6,246 nucleotides of DNA, from positions 1 through 6,246 of the forward strand of contig JAUVON010000175.1 in NCBI GenBank assembly GCA_030599175.1, written 5' to 3'. The stretch comes from Desulfobulbaceae bacterium (lineage in GTDB: Bacteria > Desulfobacterota > Desulfobulbia > Desulfobulbales > Desulfocapsaceae). Made by a program: the position numbers and the translations under genes. Position 1 is the stretch's first letter. The number at the start of each line of letters is the position of its first letter. The notes under the pieces were generated by a model. It did not search any database and was not told where the DNA came from. It saw nothing but the letters and a program-made list of their open reading frames with translations. Positions 1-6,246 of the stretch are shown here, in pieces.

Positions 1-320
1 AATCCTTTACCGAGCTGAATTATGCCCAGGGATTATTTGTACACCTGATAAATAAGCGATGGCTGAAAAAACTGCCAAAAGACCTTCAGGAAATCCTTCT
101 CACTGTAATTGCAGAAGAAAGTGCAAAAACACGTGTGTTGACCCGTGAGCAGCATAATGTCCAGGTAGCAAAGGCCAAAGAGGCTGGAGTTCAGTTTATT
201 AAGCTCTCTGACAAAGACATTCAACAGTTGAAACTGGAGGCCGAGCCGGTATTAAAAAAATGGGGTGACAAGATTGGCCCTGAGTACCTGGCTACAGTAC
301 GGGAAAAACTTGGCAGCTGA
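1..320 (+). CDS. dctP: TRAP transporter solute-binding protein (DctP family), C-terminal fragment
   Basis: The reading frame is open from the left edge (first full codon at 3) and ends with TGA at 318-320, giving the last 105 residues; the signal peptide and most of the ligand pocket lie outside the window. DctP proteins are periplasmic receptors that capture an organic acid and deliver it to the DctQM membrane complex. The visible part fits the C-terminal helices of the family: an LxKKLPKDLQEILL segment followed by a helix rich in Lys, Glu and Ala, then GVQFIKLSDKDIQQLK and a terminal helix with KKWGDKIGPEY. The family call is strengthened by dctQ and dctM downstream in the same direction. 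Full-length members are about 330 residues, so roughly two thirds is missing. The ligand-specifying Arg region is not visible, so the substrate cannot be given. Confidence 0.88.
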   Translation, partial: SFTELNYAQGLFVHLINKRWLKKLPKDLQEILLTVIAEESAKTRVLTREQHNVQVAKAKEAGVQFIKLSDKDIQQLKLEAEPVLKKWGDKIGPEYLATVREKLGS

Positions 321-342
321 TTGCCGGTCATCTGATTGATTC

Positions 343-374
343 AAGGTCGAAGGGCTATCTCTCTTCGACCTTTT
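343..374 (+). terminator. Hairpin plus short T-run between dctP and dctQ
   Basis: A perfect 10-bp stem pairs AAGGTCGAAG (343-352) with CTTCGACCTT (363-372). A G-T and a G-C pair can extend it inward, leaving a 6-nt loop (355-360). A run of four T (371-374) follows. It lies 22 nt after the dctP stop and 22 nt before the dctQ start. With so short a T-run it is probably a partial terminator or an mRNA-stabilising hairpin, letting the binding protein be made in excess over the membrane subunits. That role is inferred from other binding-protein transporter operons. Confidence 0.65.
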
Positions 375-396
375 CCTGGTCAAATTTTCGTACTCT

Positions 397-906
397 ATGT
401 TAAAGCAAATGTTTAAAAAAGTTGACCGTATCTTCCTCTTTATTGAAGAGTGGTCGCTTTTTACCGCTGTCTGCCTTGCCCTGCTGACGGCAATGGCTAA
501 TGTGATTCTTCGTAAAACCACCAATGACTTCAATCTTTACTGGTCGGATGAAGTTGTTCGCAAGGTAATCTATTTCTCCACCTATATAGGATGTGTCGCT
601 GCTATTCGAGGACATCAGCTAATCCGTATTACCGCCCTTCCTCAAGTGATTCCGGCTCTAAAAAAACCTCTCGCTCTCTTTTCTCATCTTTCGGTTCTGC
701 TGTTTGCAGGATTAATGATCTTTCTCGGTTCTAAGATGACCCTGATGATGTATGAAGATGAATATGCGAAAACAGCCACCCTGCAAATACCAGAGTACTA
801 TTTTTATGCTGTCCTGCCGATTATGGGCTTTATGATGTTCATACGGACCATCATTGCCATGCGTGAAAGCTGGATCGGCAAACGGGACATGACCACAGAG
901 AAATAG
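397..906 (+). CDS. dctQ: TRAP transporter small permease subunit (DctQ family)
   Basis: A 169-residue inner-membrane protein, the usual size for the four-helix DctQ subunit, which packs against DctM to form the TRAP membrane complex. Hydrophobic segments lie at about residues 20-38, 54-71, 92-113 and 134-154. The stretch YWSDEVVRKVIYF (48-60) followed by STYIGCVAAIRGHQLIRI matches the family pattern of an acidic pair before helix 2, then a Gly/Ala-rich helix and a His-containing turn. The ATG at 397 is the longest start; Met5 (409) is a possible alternative, and neither has a convincing Shine-Dalgarno sequence. Translation may depend on readthrough from dctP past the hairpin. The stop at 904-906 is 3 nt from the dctM start, so these two genes are probably translationally coupled. 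Confidence 0.92.
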   Translation: MLKQMFKKVDRIFLFIEEWSLFTAVCLALLTAMANVILRKTTNDFNLYWSDEVVRKVIYFSTYIGCVAAIRGHQLIRITALPQVIPALKKPLALFSHLSVLLFAGLMIFLGSKMTLMMYEDEYAKTATLQIPEYYFYAVLPIMGFMMFIRTIIAMRESWIGKRDMTTEK

Positions 907-909
907 ACA

Positions 910-2196
910 ATGGAACACAGCTACCTTATCATTTTTGCAATTCTCGTTGGCTGTCTTGCCTCCACTGTGCCGGTCTTCCTGGCTCTCTTTTTCACCGGCA
1001 CTATTGGTCTCGTCTATGGAATTGGCATCGACCCGCAGATTGTCATCGAAGTGCTCTATCGCAGTATGGATAAATTTGCACTGATCGTTGTCTTGTTCTT
1101 TATCCTCTGCGGCAATATTATGACAAAAGGTTCCATTGTCGAAAAACTGATAAAAGTCGCCAATGTCCTGGTCGGCTTTCTCCCTGGAGGATTGGCCATT
1201 GCCGGTGTCCTTGCCTGCGGTTTCTTTGGGGCTATTTCAGGTTCTACCGTAGCTACCGTTGTTGCCATCGGCGGCTTTATGATCCCGGCTCTTATCGAAA
1301 ACAACTATGATGAGAAGTTCACCGTAGGCCTTATGACCACGGCCCCCATTCTCGGCGTCATCATTCCGCCGTCGATTGCCATGATCCTCTACTCCATGGT
1401 CAGTAATGACCAGCTTGAAGCCCTCTTTCTCACCGGCTTTATCCCAGGGTTAATGATCATTCTGGCAATGAGTTTTTATACCTATATTGTATGCAAAAAG
1501 GCGGGTATGAAGAGGCGGGAGCGACCTTCTATAAACGAAGCCCTGATGGTACTGAAAGAAGGCAGCTGGGCACTTTTTCTACCGATTTTGATCTTCGGCG
1601 GGATCTATTCCGGTCTTTTTACGGCCAATGAAGCTGCAGTTGTTGCATGTTTTTATGCTTTTTTTGTGGAAACCTGCATTCACCGGGATATGAAAATTAC
1701 TGATATTAAACCGGTAGTCGTCTCTTCCGCCATTACCTCGGCCACCCTTTTGATAATTGTCGCCGGAGCTTCTGTTTTTGGAGAATATCTCACCTTTGAG
1801 CAAATACCCGGAAAAATTGCCTCCATAGTTGTTGCAAATATATCTTCCCCCTGGGTCTTTCTGTTGTCGGTCAACATACTGCTGCTTTTTATCGGTATGT
1901 TTATGGATATTATCTCTGCGACCCTCATTCTCACTCCGATTTTTTTACCTCTGCTCGACAGATTCGGTATCAGTACCCTGCATTTCGGTCTGCTTATGAC
2001 CATCAACCTCGGCATCGGTTACTGCACCCCGCCACTTGGCGTAAGCCTCTATATCTCAGGGACGATTGCCAATAAGAATCTGGTCTATGTCTCCCGCGCG
2101 GTAATGCCTTTTATCCTGATTCAGATTGGTATTCTGCTCCTGCTCACCTTCTTTCCTGATATTGTCCTGCTGCTGCCTCGTCTGATTTACGGCTAA
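910..2196 (+). CDS. dctM: TRAP transporter large permease subunit (DctM family)
   Basis: A 428-residue, strongly hydrophobic protein of the usual DctM length; DctM carries the ion-coupled transport path of the TRAP importer. Family signatures appear in order: FFGAISGSTVATVVAIGGFM (about 105-124), then APILGVIIPPSIAMILY (145-161) with the IPPS motif, LFLTGFIPGL (172-181), GGIYSGLFTANEAAVVA (230-246), a second repeat with FIGMFMDIISATLILTPIFL (327-346), and HFGLLMTINLGIGYCTPPLG (358-377) with the TPP motif. The two similar halves (IPPS and TPP) reflect the internal repeat of the ion-transporter superfamily. The ATG at 910 has only a weak AGAG (897-900) upstream, which fits coupling to dctQ 3 nt before. 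The gene ends 1 nt before the first arm of a palindromic intergenic element, which may act as the operon's 3' end. Confidence 0.96.
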   Translation: MEHSYLIIFAILVGCLASTVPVFLALFFTGTIGLVYGIGIDPQIVIEVLYRSMDKFALIVVLFFILCGNIMTKGSIVEKLIKVANVLVGFLPGGLAIAGVLACGFFGAISGSTVATVVAIGGFMIPALIENNYDEKFTVGLMTTAPILGVIIPPSIAMILYSMVSNDQLEALFLTGFIPGLMIILAMSFYTYIVCKKAGMKRRERPSINEALMVLKEGSWALFLPILIFGGIYSGLFTANEAAVVACFYAFFVETCIHRDMKITDIKPVVVSSAITSATLLIIVAGASVFGEYLTFEQIPGKIASIVVANISSPWVFLLSVNILLLFIGMFMDIISATLILTPIFLPLLDRFGISTLHFGLLMTINLGIGYCTPPLGVSLYISGTIANKNLVYVSRAVMPFILIQIGILLLLTFFPDIVLLLPRLIYG

Positions 2197-2197
2197 A

Positions 2198-2353
2198 TGA
2201 TGGTGTCGTAAAAACTCTTCATCTTGTTCGTTGTTACAATTTTTCTATCATTACGACGTACTGTATGTACGCCGAAATAATAAAAAAATTGCACGCCTCC
2301 AATATGAAGCTTTTTACTTATCCATCAAAATTGAAGTTTTTACGAGTCCATCA
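2198..2353. repeat. 156-bp palindromic, MITE-like intergenic element
   Basis: The outer ends are 19-bp inverted repeats: 2198-2216 (TGATGGTGTCGTAAAAACT) and 2335-2353, whose reverse complement is TGATGGACTCGTAAAAACT, 17 of 19 matching. Inside, CTTCAT (2217-2222) pairs with ATGAAG (2304-2309). A central hairpin follows: CAATTTTT (2237-2244) with AAAAATTG (2284-2291), 2246-2255 with 2273-2282 (8 of 10), and CGTAC (2257-2261) with GTACG (2267-2271) around a 5-nt loop. The element has no credible coding sequence and starts 1 nt after the dctM stop. Its structure suggests a non-autonomous mobile or REP-like element. I recall similar intergenic sequences from sulfate-reducing deltaproteobacteria but cannot verify that here. 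No clear target-site duplication is visible. It might end dctQM transcription. Confidence 0.75.
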
Positions 2354-2360
2354 AACTTGA
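2309..2360. repeat. Two tandem 26-bp imperfect direct repeats
   Basis: Units 2309-2334 and 2335-2360 share the core pattern TTTTTAC, 3 nt, TCCATCAA, 2 nt, TTGA. They differ at about six positions, mainly the first two bases and the three bases after TTTTTAC. The second unit carries the right end of the palindromic element; the first is a duplicated or alternative right end, because its TTTTTAC (2311-2317) can equally pair with GTAAAAA (2208-2214). The second unit runs into CCATCAA-AC-TTGATGG (2348-2363), a small 7-bp hairpin. Confidence 0.75.
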
Positions 2361-2383
2361 TGGCGTTGTCAAATCTTCACCTG

Positions 2384-2453
2384 CCACCGAGACAACAGAG
2401 AATATATTTCCAGTCCAGTTACAGAATCTCTGTGCTCTCTGTGTCCTCTGTGG
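2384..2453. repeat. Imperfect inverted repeat with three 9-bp CTCTGTG units
   Basis: The right part consists of three adjacent 9-bp units: TCTCTGTGC (2427-2435), TCTCTGTGT (2436-2444) and CCTCTGTGG (2445-2453). The last two form an 18-bp arm whose reverse complement matches 2384-2401 at 14 of 18 positions, with a 34-nt spacer, so the whole can fold into a long hairpin. The CTCTGTGTCCTCTGTGG type of sequence is one I recall as a scattered intergenic repeat in environmental bacteria, from memory only. Its function is unknown; it sits in the leader region of the helicase gene. Positions 2454-2506, between it and the ribosome binding site, are AT-rich, but no clear -35/-10 pair stands out. Confidence 0.7.
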
Positions 2454-2507
2454 TAATTTATTGTTTTCAAATTATTTTATTGAGTGATTATCGTTTTTGT
2501 TATTTAA

Positions 2508-2512
2508 AAGGA
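2508..2512 (+). promoter_or_regulatory. Ribosome binding site deciding the helicase start
   Basis: AAGGA ends 5 nt before the ATG at 2518. This favours the ATG over the in-frame TTG at 2497, which has no purine-rich sequence before it and would itself lie upstream of this site. Confidence 0.75.
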
Positions 2513-2517
2513 TCAAA

Positions 2518-4992
2518 ATGCCCCCCCCAAATCCTGAACTCGAACTCGCTGATGAATTTGTCAACTCGACAAACTGCAATATATTCCTGACAGGTAAAGC
2601 TGGTACAGGCAAAACAACCTTCCTGAAAAACCTGAAAAAAACATGCCCAAAGCGAATGGTTGTTGCCGCACCGACCGGAGTTGCTGCTATAAATGCCGGA
2701 GGGGTTACTCTCCACTCATTTTTCCAGATGCCTTTTGGCCCATTTGTTCCAGGCAGTGAAGCATACAGTCAGATCAACCAGCGCCGCTTCAATAAAGAAA
2801 AAATTAATATCATGAAGAGTCTTGATCTTTTGATTATAGATGAAATAAGCATGGTTAGAGCGGATGTACTTGACGGAGTAGATGTAGTACTGCGACGCTA
2901 CCGCCGAAGTAATTCACCCTTCGGAGGCGTACAACTGCTGATGATCGGTGATCTGCATCAACTTTCGCCAGTAGTGAAAGATGCGGAATGGAACATCCTG
3001 CAGCAATATTATGATTCTGCCTACTTCTTCAGCAGCAACAGTCTCAGCAAAACCGAACTGCTACCCATCGAACTCAAACATATCTACCGTCAAGCTGACA
3101 GTCGATTCATCGATCTTCTCAATTCCGTTCGGAATAACATCCTTGAAAAACCTGATCTGGATGAATTGAATAAACGCTGTAATCCGAATTTCACAGCAGG
3201 TGACAAAGAAGGATACATTACCCTCTGCACCCATAACCGCAAGGCTGATGCTATTAATATTTCCAAACTTGGGGTCATCAAAAGCAGATCACACCGATTT
3301 GATGCCAAAATAGAGGGGGATTTTCCGGAACATACCTATCCAACCCCGGCTGCCCTTGAACTGAAAGTTGGCGCCCAGGCGATGTTCGTGCGCAACGACC
3401 CGTCTCCTGATAAACAATATTTTAATGGTAAAATTGGTGAAATTACCCAGATCAAAAATAATGAAATATGGATTAAATGTCCAGATGATCCTAACCAGAT
3501 CATTGTCGAACCGGCCGCCTGGGAAAATATCGAATACAAACTCGACCAGGAAAGTGGGGAGATAAAAGAGAACAAAATTGGCAAGTTTGAGCAGTTTCCC
3601 CTCAAACTTGCCTGGGCCATTACCATTCATAAAAGCCAGGGTCTTACCTTTGACAAGGCGATCATCGACGCACAGGCTGCTTTTGCCCATGGCCAGATAT
3701 ATGTCGCCCTCAGCAGATGCAGAACTCTTGAAGGCATGGTGCTCATCTCACCCATTTCAGTTCGCAGCATGAAAACAGATCCAGCCGTTCTGCGCTTTAC
3801 CAGGGAAGCGCTGCTTAATCAGCCGAACCAGGAAATAGTGGAAGCTGCTAAAATCCAGTACCAGCAGCAATTACTGCTGGAATGTTTTGATTTTCAGCGA
3901 CTGAGCTATCTCCTTAGAAGATTGATTGGAGCAGTATCAACCGACACAAAGCTTGTTCATATTTCCGGAATTGTGGATATAAATGAACTGCAGCAAAATA
4001 TTCTGAAACAAATTTGCATCATTGGTGAGAATTTTAAACGTCAGTTGCAGGCTCTTTTTCAAGGAGAAATCCTGCCCTCGGAAGATCGAGCTATCGTTGA
4101 GCGAATAAGCAAGGCATCAATCTATTTTCAGGAGAAACTGGAATCGATCTTTTCAAATCCAATTCAAAAAATGCAAATTGAAACGGACAATAAAGAGATC
4201 CGAAAAAAAATCCGCAAGACGCTCAAGCAGCTGGTTGAGGAAGGCGCAGTAAAGATGGCTGCTGTTGCATGCTGTCAAACCGGATTTTCTCCCCCCGAAT
4301 ATTTACGCCGTATCTCATCTGCTGAAATTGAGTCCTTGAAAAAGAAAGAAAAAAGCAGCCCCATCATCTATTCTGAGTCAGACATTGCTCACCCCCAGCT
4401 CTTTAAGACCTTGCGAGAGTGGCGAATGCAGAAGGCAACCGACGAGAATATTGCACCATTCCAGGTTCTGCACCAGAAAACACTTATCCAGATAATAGTT
4501 AACCTGCCGGACAATATTACTGCTCTTGAGAAAATCAAAGGAATCGGAAAAAAACTATCAGAAAGATATGGTGAGGAATTAATTGCGATGGTTTCCGCCT
4601 ATCGCCTGGAGCATGAGATTAAAGAGGTGATCCTGCCCGCCCCCAGTGAAGAACAACTAAAAGCCGCTGCTGATAAACAGCCCAATGTCAAAAATACAAG
4701 GGAAATCACTCTTGAACTCTTTGATAAAGGATCCACAATAGCGGAAATTGCCAGGGAACGGTCCCTGGTCAACTCTACCATCGAAGGCCATTTAGCGTTT
4801 TTTATCTCAAAGGGGAAACTGAAAATAGAAAATATAGTGGAGGGGGGAAAGAGAGAAATAATCGAGCGGACAATTAATGGTATGAAAGAAGGCTCTCTAA
4901 AAGAAATAAAACATGCTCTTGGTGGCGACTTTTCCTACGGGGAAATACAGCTGGTTCAGGCTCATCTGAGGTTTCTGAAAAAGCAGCCTTAA
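2518..4992 (+). CDS. Pif1/RecD-like superfamily 1 helicase with HRDC and C-terminal helix-turn-helix domains
   Basis: An 824-residue ATP-dependent DNA helicase, presumably acting in repair, recombination or removal of replication barriers. Motor motifs are intact and in order: Walker A GKAGTGKT (26-33), motif Ia PTGVAA (52-57), Walker B LLIIDEIS (104-111), motif III GDLHQ (144-148), YRQ (190-192), the Pif1/RecD-type AITIHKSQGLTF (367-378) and YVALSRC with the arginine finger (395-401). Residues about 320-355 look like the small beta-barrel insertion of this group. After a helical linker (about 436-600), residues about 628-696 resemble an HRDC domain, with LREW and the helix-hairpin-like ALEKIKGIGKKLSERYG. 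Residues about 725-820 resemble the helix-turn-helix domain at the C-terminus of some RecQ helicases (TIAEIARERSLVNSTIEGHL). The ATG at 2518 is chosen for its AAGGA; a TTG at 2497 would add seven residues. Its 3' end overlaps the convergent yrbL-like gene by 4 nt. Confidence 0.93.
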   Translation: MPPPNPELELADEFVNSTNCNIFLTGKAGTGKTTFLKNLKKTCPKRMVVAAPTGVAAINAGGVTLHSFFQMPFGPFVPGSEAYSQINQRRFNKEKINIMKSLDLLIIDEISMVRADVLDGVDVVLRRYRRSNSPFGGVQLLMIGDLHQLSPVVKDAEWNILQQYYDSAYFFSSNSLSKTELLPIELKHIYRQADSRFIDLLNSVRNNILEKPDLDELNKRCNPNFTAGDKEGYITLCTHNRKADAINISKLGVIKSRSHRFDAKIEGDFPEHTYPTPAALELKVGAQAMFVRNDPSPDKQYFNGKIGEITQIKNNEIWIKCPDDPNQIIVEPAAWENIEYKLDQESGEIKENKIGKFEQFPLKLAWAITIHKSQGLTFDKAIIDAQAAFAHGQIYVALSRCRTLEGMVLISPISVRSMKTDPAVLRFTREALLNQPNQEIVEAAKIQYQQQLLLECFDFQRLSYLLRRLIGAVSTDTKLVHISGIVDINELQQNILKQICIIGENFKRQLQALFQGEILPSEDRAIVERISKASIYFQEKLESIFSNPIQKMQIETDNKEIRKKIRKTLKQLVEEGAVKMAAVACCQTGFSPPEYLRRISSAEIESLKKKEKSSPIIYSESDIAHPQLFKTLREWRMQKATDENIAPFQVLHQKTLIQIIVNLPDNITALEKIKGIGKKLSERYGEELIAMVSAYRLEHEIKEVILPAPSEEQLKAAADKQPNVKNTREITLELFDKGSTIAEIARERSLVNSTIEGHLAFFISKGKLKIENIVEGGKREIIERTINGMKEGSLKEIKHALGGDFSYGEIQLVQAHLRFLKKQP

Positions 4993-5627
4993 CAGGTGAT
5001 TCCTTTCTGTCCTCTAAATACTTTATCTGCAGGCTGATACTCTGCTCTGTTCTTGCGATACGATATAACACGGTCAATCAACTGGTTGCATCTCCGTTCA
5101 AGCTTCTTCCGACCCAAATATGCAATATGTCTCGACAGGGGAATCAGTTCATGACTCTCATAACGCCCCTTCAGATCAATGATAACAGGTTGAAATGACT
5201 TGTCATGATGTGATCTCAGGACAATATTTTTGAGGTTCAGATCAAAGATAAATATATCATTTGAGATCAAAAAATTACAGAAATCTCCTATGACCTTTTG
5301 AATATATTCAAGGTCACACTCATCCTGACAGACGATAACGTCCCAGAGCGTCTTTGAAATTCCACCGTCATCGTCTCGAATACAGTCGCATACGAGTCCT
5401 GTTCCCCTGTTGGTAGTAACAAAACCATAGCAGTGACTGATACAGAATAGATCAACATGTTCACGCATCAGGAACTGGTAGCCTCTCAACTCCTTGATGT
5501 TTGCCTGCTGTTCTTCTTTTTTCCTGCCAACTGGAATTTTTATAACGAGATCAGGGTTTGCCGGGTGCAGGTAACAGACTCTCACTTTACCGCTATTGAT
5601 TGGACTATTGCTGTCAAGAGAGATCAT
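4989..5627 (-). CDS. yrbL: YrbL-family protein with a protein-kinase-like fold
   Basis: A 212-residue soluble protein matching the YrbL family (named from the E. coli PhoP-regulated gene). The start, MISLDSNSPINSGKVRVCY, aligns with the E. coli YrbL N-terminus as I remember it, and this is why I prefer the ATG at 5627. A TTG at 5636 would add three residues and overlap the upstream stop as TTGA; neither start has a good Shine-Dalgarno sequence. Kinase-like features are present: a lysine in VIKI (K30), a helix glutamate (E46 in KELRGY), GTGLVCDCI (75-83), a catalytic-loop-like DLNLKN (D129, N134) and a metal-site-like IIDLKG (D151). It follows the tyrosine kinase gene by 5 nt, so it belongs to the same transcript and probably to polysaccharide synthesis or its control. 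Its substrate is unknown; a sugar or lipid kinase role is as possible as a protein kinase role. Confidence 0.85.
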   Translation of the reverse strand: MISLDSNSPINSGKVRVCYLHPANPDLVIKIPVGRKKEEQQANIKELRGYQFLMREHVDLFCISHCYGFVTTNRGTGLVCDCIRDDDGGISKTLWDVIVCQDECDLEYIQKVIGDFCNFLISNDIFIFDLNLKNIVLRSHHDKSFQPVIIDLKGRYESHELIPLSRHIAYLGRKKLERRCNQLIDRVISYRKNRAEYQPADKVFRGQKGITC

Positions 5628-5632
5628 ATTTT

Positions 5633-6246
5633 TCAATCGGGCTCATCTTCCCCATAATATCCGCCGGAATAGCCATATGAGGAAAAGACTTTCTTTTGGA
5701 TATAGCTGTTCTTCATGCCGTTAAAAACCACACCTATAATTTTCTCGGGCCCTATCAGATCTACCATGGTTTTTATATGGGATTTATCCGATTTTCCGTA
5801 CCCGACAACCAGAACCACGCCTTCAACTTCTTTTGCCAACACATTGGTTTCAGAGGCAACCTGATAGGGAGGAGTATCAAAGATGATGAAGCGATCTTTA
5901 TACCGGCTGGAAAGTTCAGTAACCAGCATGGACATACGGGAAGACGATAACAGCTCAGCAGGATTAACCGGTGAATCTCCACTGGACAGGAGAGAAAGCT
6001 TTTCAATAGAAGTTTTATGGATTAATTCAGAAATATCACAATCTTCTCTTAGATAGTTTGACAAGCCTCTCCGGCAAATCGATGCCAGGCCAAACAACCG
6101 TGCCAGTGAAGGACGCCGAAGATCACAATCAACCAAAAGCGCATGTTGATCCAGGCCACGGGCAATAGTCACCGCAAGATTTGCCGACACAAAACTCTTT
6201 CCCTCCTGGGGTGCACTTGATGTGACCAGGATTGACTGTGGTCTCT
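5633..6246 (-). CDS. Bacterial tyrosine kinase for exopolysaccharide synthesis (CpsD/CapB/Wzc type), C-terminal part
   Basis: The frame is open to the right edge (first full codon ends at 6244) and ends with TGA at 5633-5635, giving the last 203 residues. Bacterial tyrosine kinases control the chain length and export of capsule or exopolysaccharide through cycles of autophosphorylation. The three nucleotide-binding motifs are present: Walker A in SSAPQEGKS (fragment residues 9-17), Walker A' in LLVDCDLRRP (36-45) and Walker B in FIIFDTPPY (119-127). The tail has clustered tyrosines (190, 192, 196, 197) within YGYSGGYYGEDEPD, the likely autophosphorylation sites. A GTG at 6190 is internal and would remove the Walker A motif, so it is not the start. 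Whether this is a stand-alone kinase (CapB or exosortase-locus type) or the end of a Wzc-like fusion with a membrane chain-length domain cannot be told here. Confidence 0.92.
   Translation of the reverse strand, partial: RPQSILVTSSAPQEGKSFVSANLAVTIARGLDQHALLVDCDLRRPSLARLFGLASICRRGLSNYLREDCDISELIHKTSIEKLSLLSSGDSPVNPAELLSSSRMSMLVTELSSRYKDRFIIFDTPPYQVASETNVLAKEVEGVVLVVGYGKSDKSHIKTMVDLIGPEKIIGVVFNGMKNSYIQKKVFSSYGYSGGYYGEDEPD

Noticed and set aside
1680..2015. 111-codon open frame on the minus strand
   Set aside because: It is antisense to conserved DctM transmembrane segments and has no independent support.
2427..2453. Possible CRISPR-like or variable tandem repeat
   Set aside because: The three 9-bp units are directly adjacent with no spacers and no cas gene nearby; they fit an intergenic hairpin repeat better.
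2480..2508. Promoter-like TTGAGT (2480-2485) and TTTAAA (2503-2508) with 17-nt spacing
   Set aside because: The match is weak and the second hexamer overlaps the ribosome binding site, so transcription would begin too close to the start codon to keep that site in the message.
2231..2590. 119-codon open frame on the + strand
   Set aside because: It runs across the palindromic element and the CTCTGTG repeat and into the helicase start in another frame; it has no recognisable family, no ribosome binding site, and a composition set by the repeats.
3289..3690. 133-codon open frame on the minus strand
   Set aside because: It lies wholly inside the helicase gene, opposite well-conserved motor motifs, and resembles no family; it is a shadow frame.
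6188..6190. GTG as the start of the tyrosine kinase
   Set aside because: The frame stays open upstream to the window edge and encodes the Walker A motif there, so this codon is internal.

Overview
The window looks like a chromosomal stretch from a Gram-negative environmental bacterium, most likely a deltaproteobacterium (Desulfobacterota, perhaps a Desulfobulbus-like sulfate reducer). This rests on the mix of a TRAP transporter operon, a Pif1-type helicase with RecQ-like tail domains, an exopolysaccharide tyrosine kinase, and intergenic repeats of a kind I remember from that group. The placement is inference, since no rRNA or marker gene is present.

Layout. Positions 1-2196 (+ strand) hold a TRAP transporter operon: the C-terminal end of the periplasmic solute-binding protein (dctP), a hairpin that looks like an intercistronic terminator or attenuator (343-374), the small membrane subunit (dctQ, 397-906) and the large membrane subunit (dctM, 910-2196). 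Together they encode a sodium- or proton-driven importer for an organic acid; the substrate cannot be read from this fragment.

Positions 2197-2517 contain no gene but are dense with repeats. A 156-bp palindromic element (2198-2353) has 19-bp terminal inverted repeats and a nested central hairpin, and one of its ends is duplicated as a 26-bp tandem repeat. Next comes a second imperfect inverted repeat (2384-2453) whose right arm lies in three 9-bp CTCTGTG-type units.

Positions 2518-4992 (+) encode an 824-residue superfamily 1 helicase with a Pif1/RecD-type motor followed by an HRDC domain and a RecQ-type C-terminal helix-turn-helix domain. It converges on a minus-strand pair. The two genes meet in the palindrome TTAA, which gives a stop codon to each.

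The minus-strand pair (transcribed from 6246 towards 4989) is the C-terminal part of a bacterial tyrosine kinase of the CpsD/CapB/Wzc type, which regulates polysaccharide chain length and export, followed at once by a YrbL-family protein with a protein-kinase-like fold. This is probably the downstream end of an exopolysaccharide or capsule gene cluster that continues beyond the right edge. No tRNA, rRNA, CRISPR array or transposase gene was seen.
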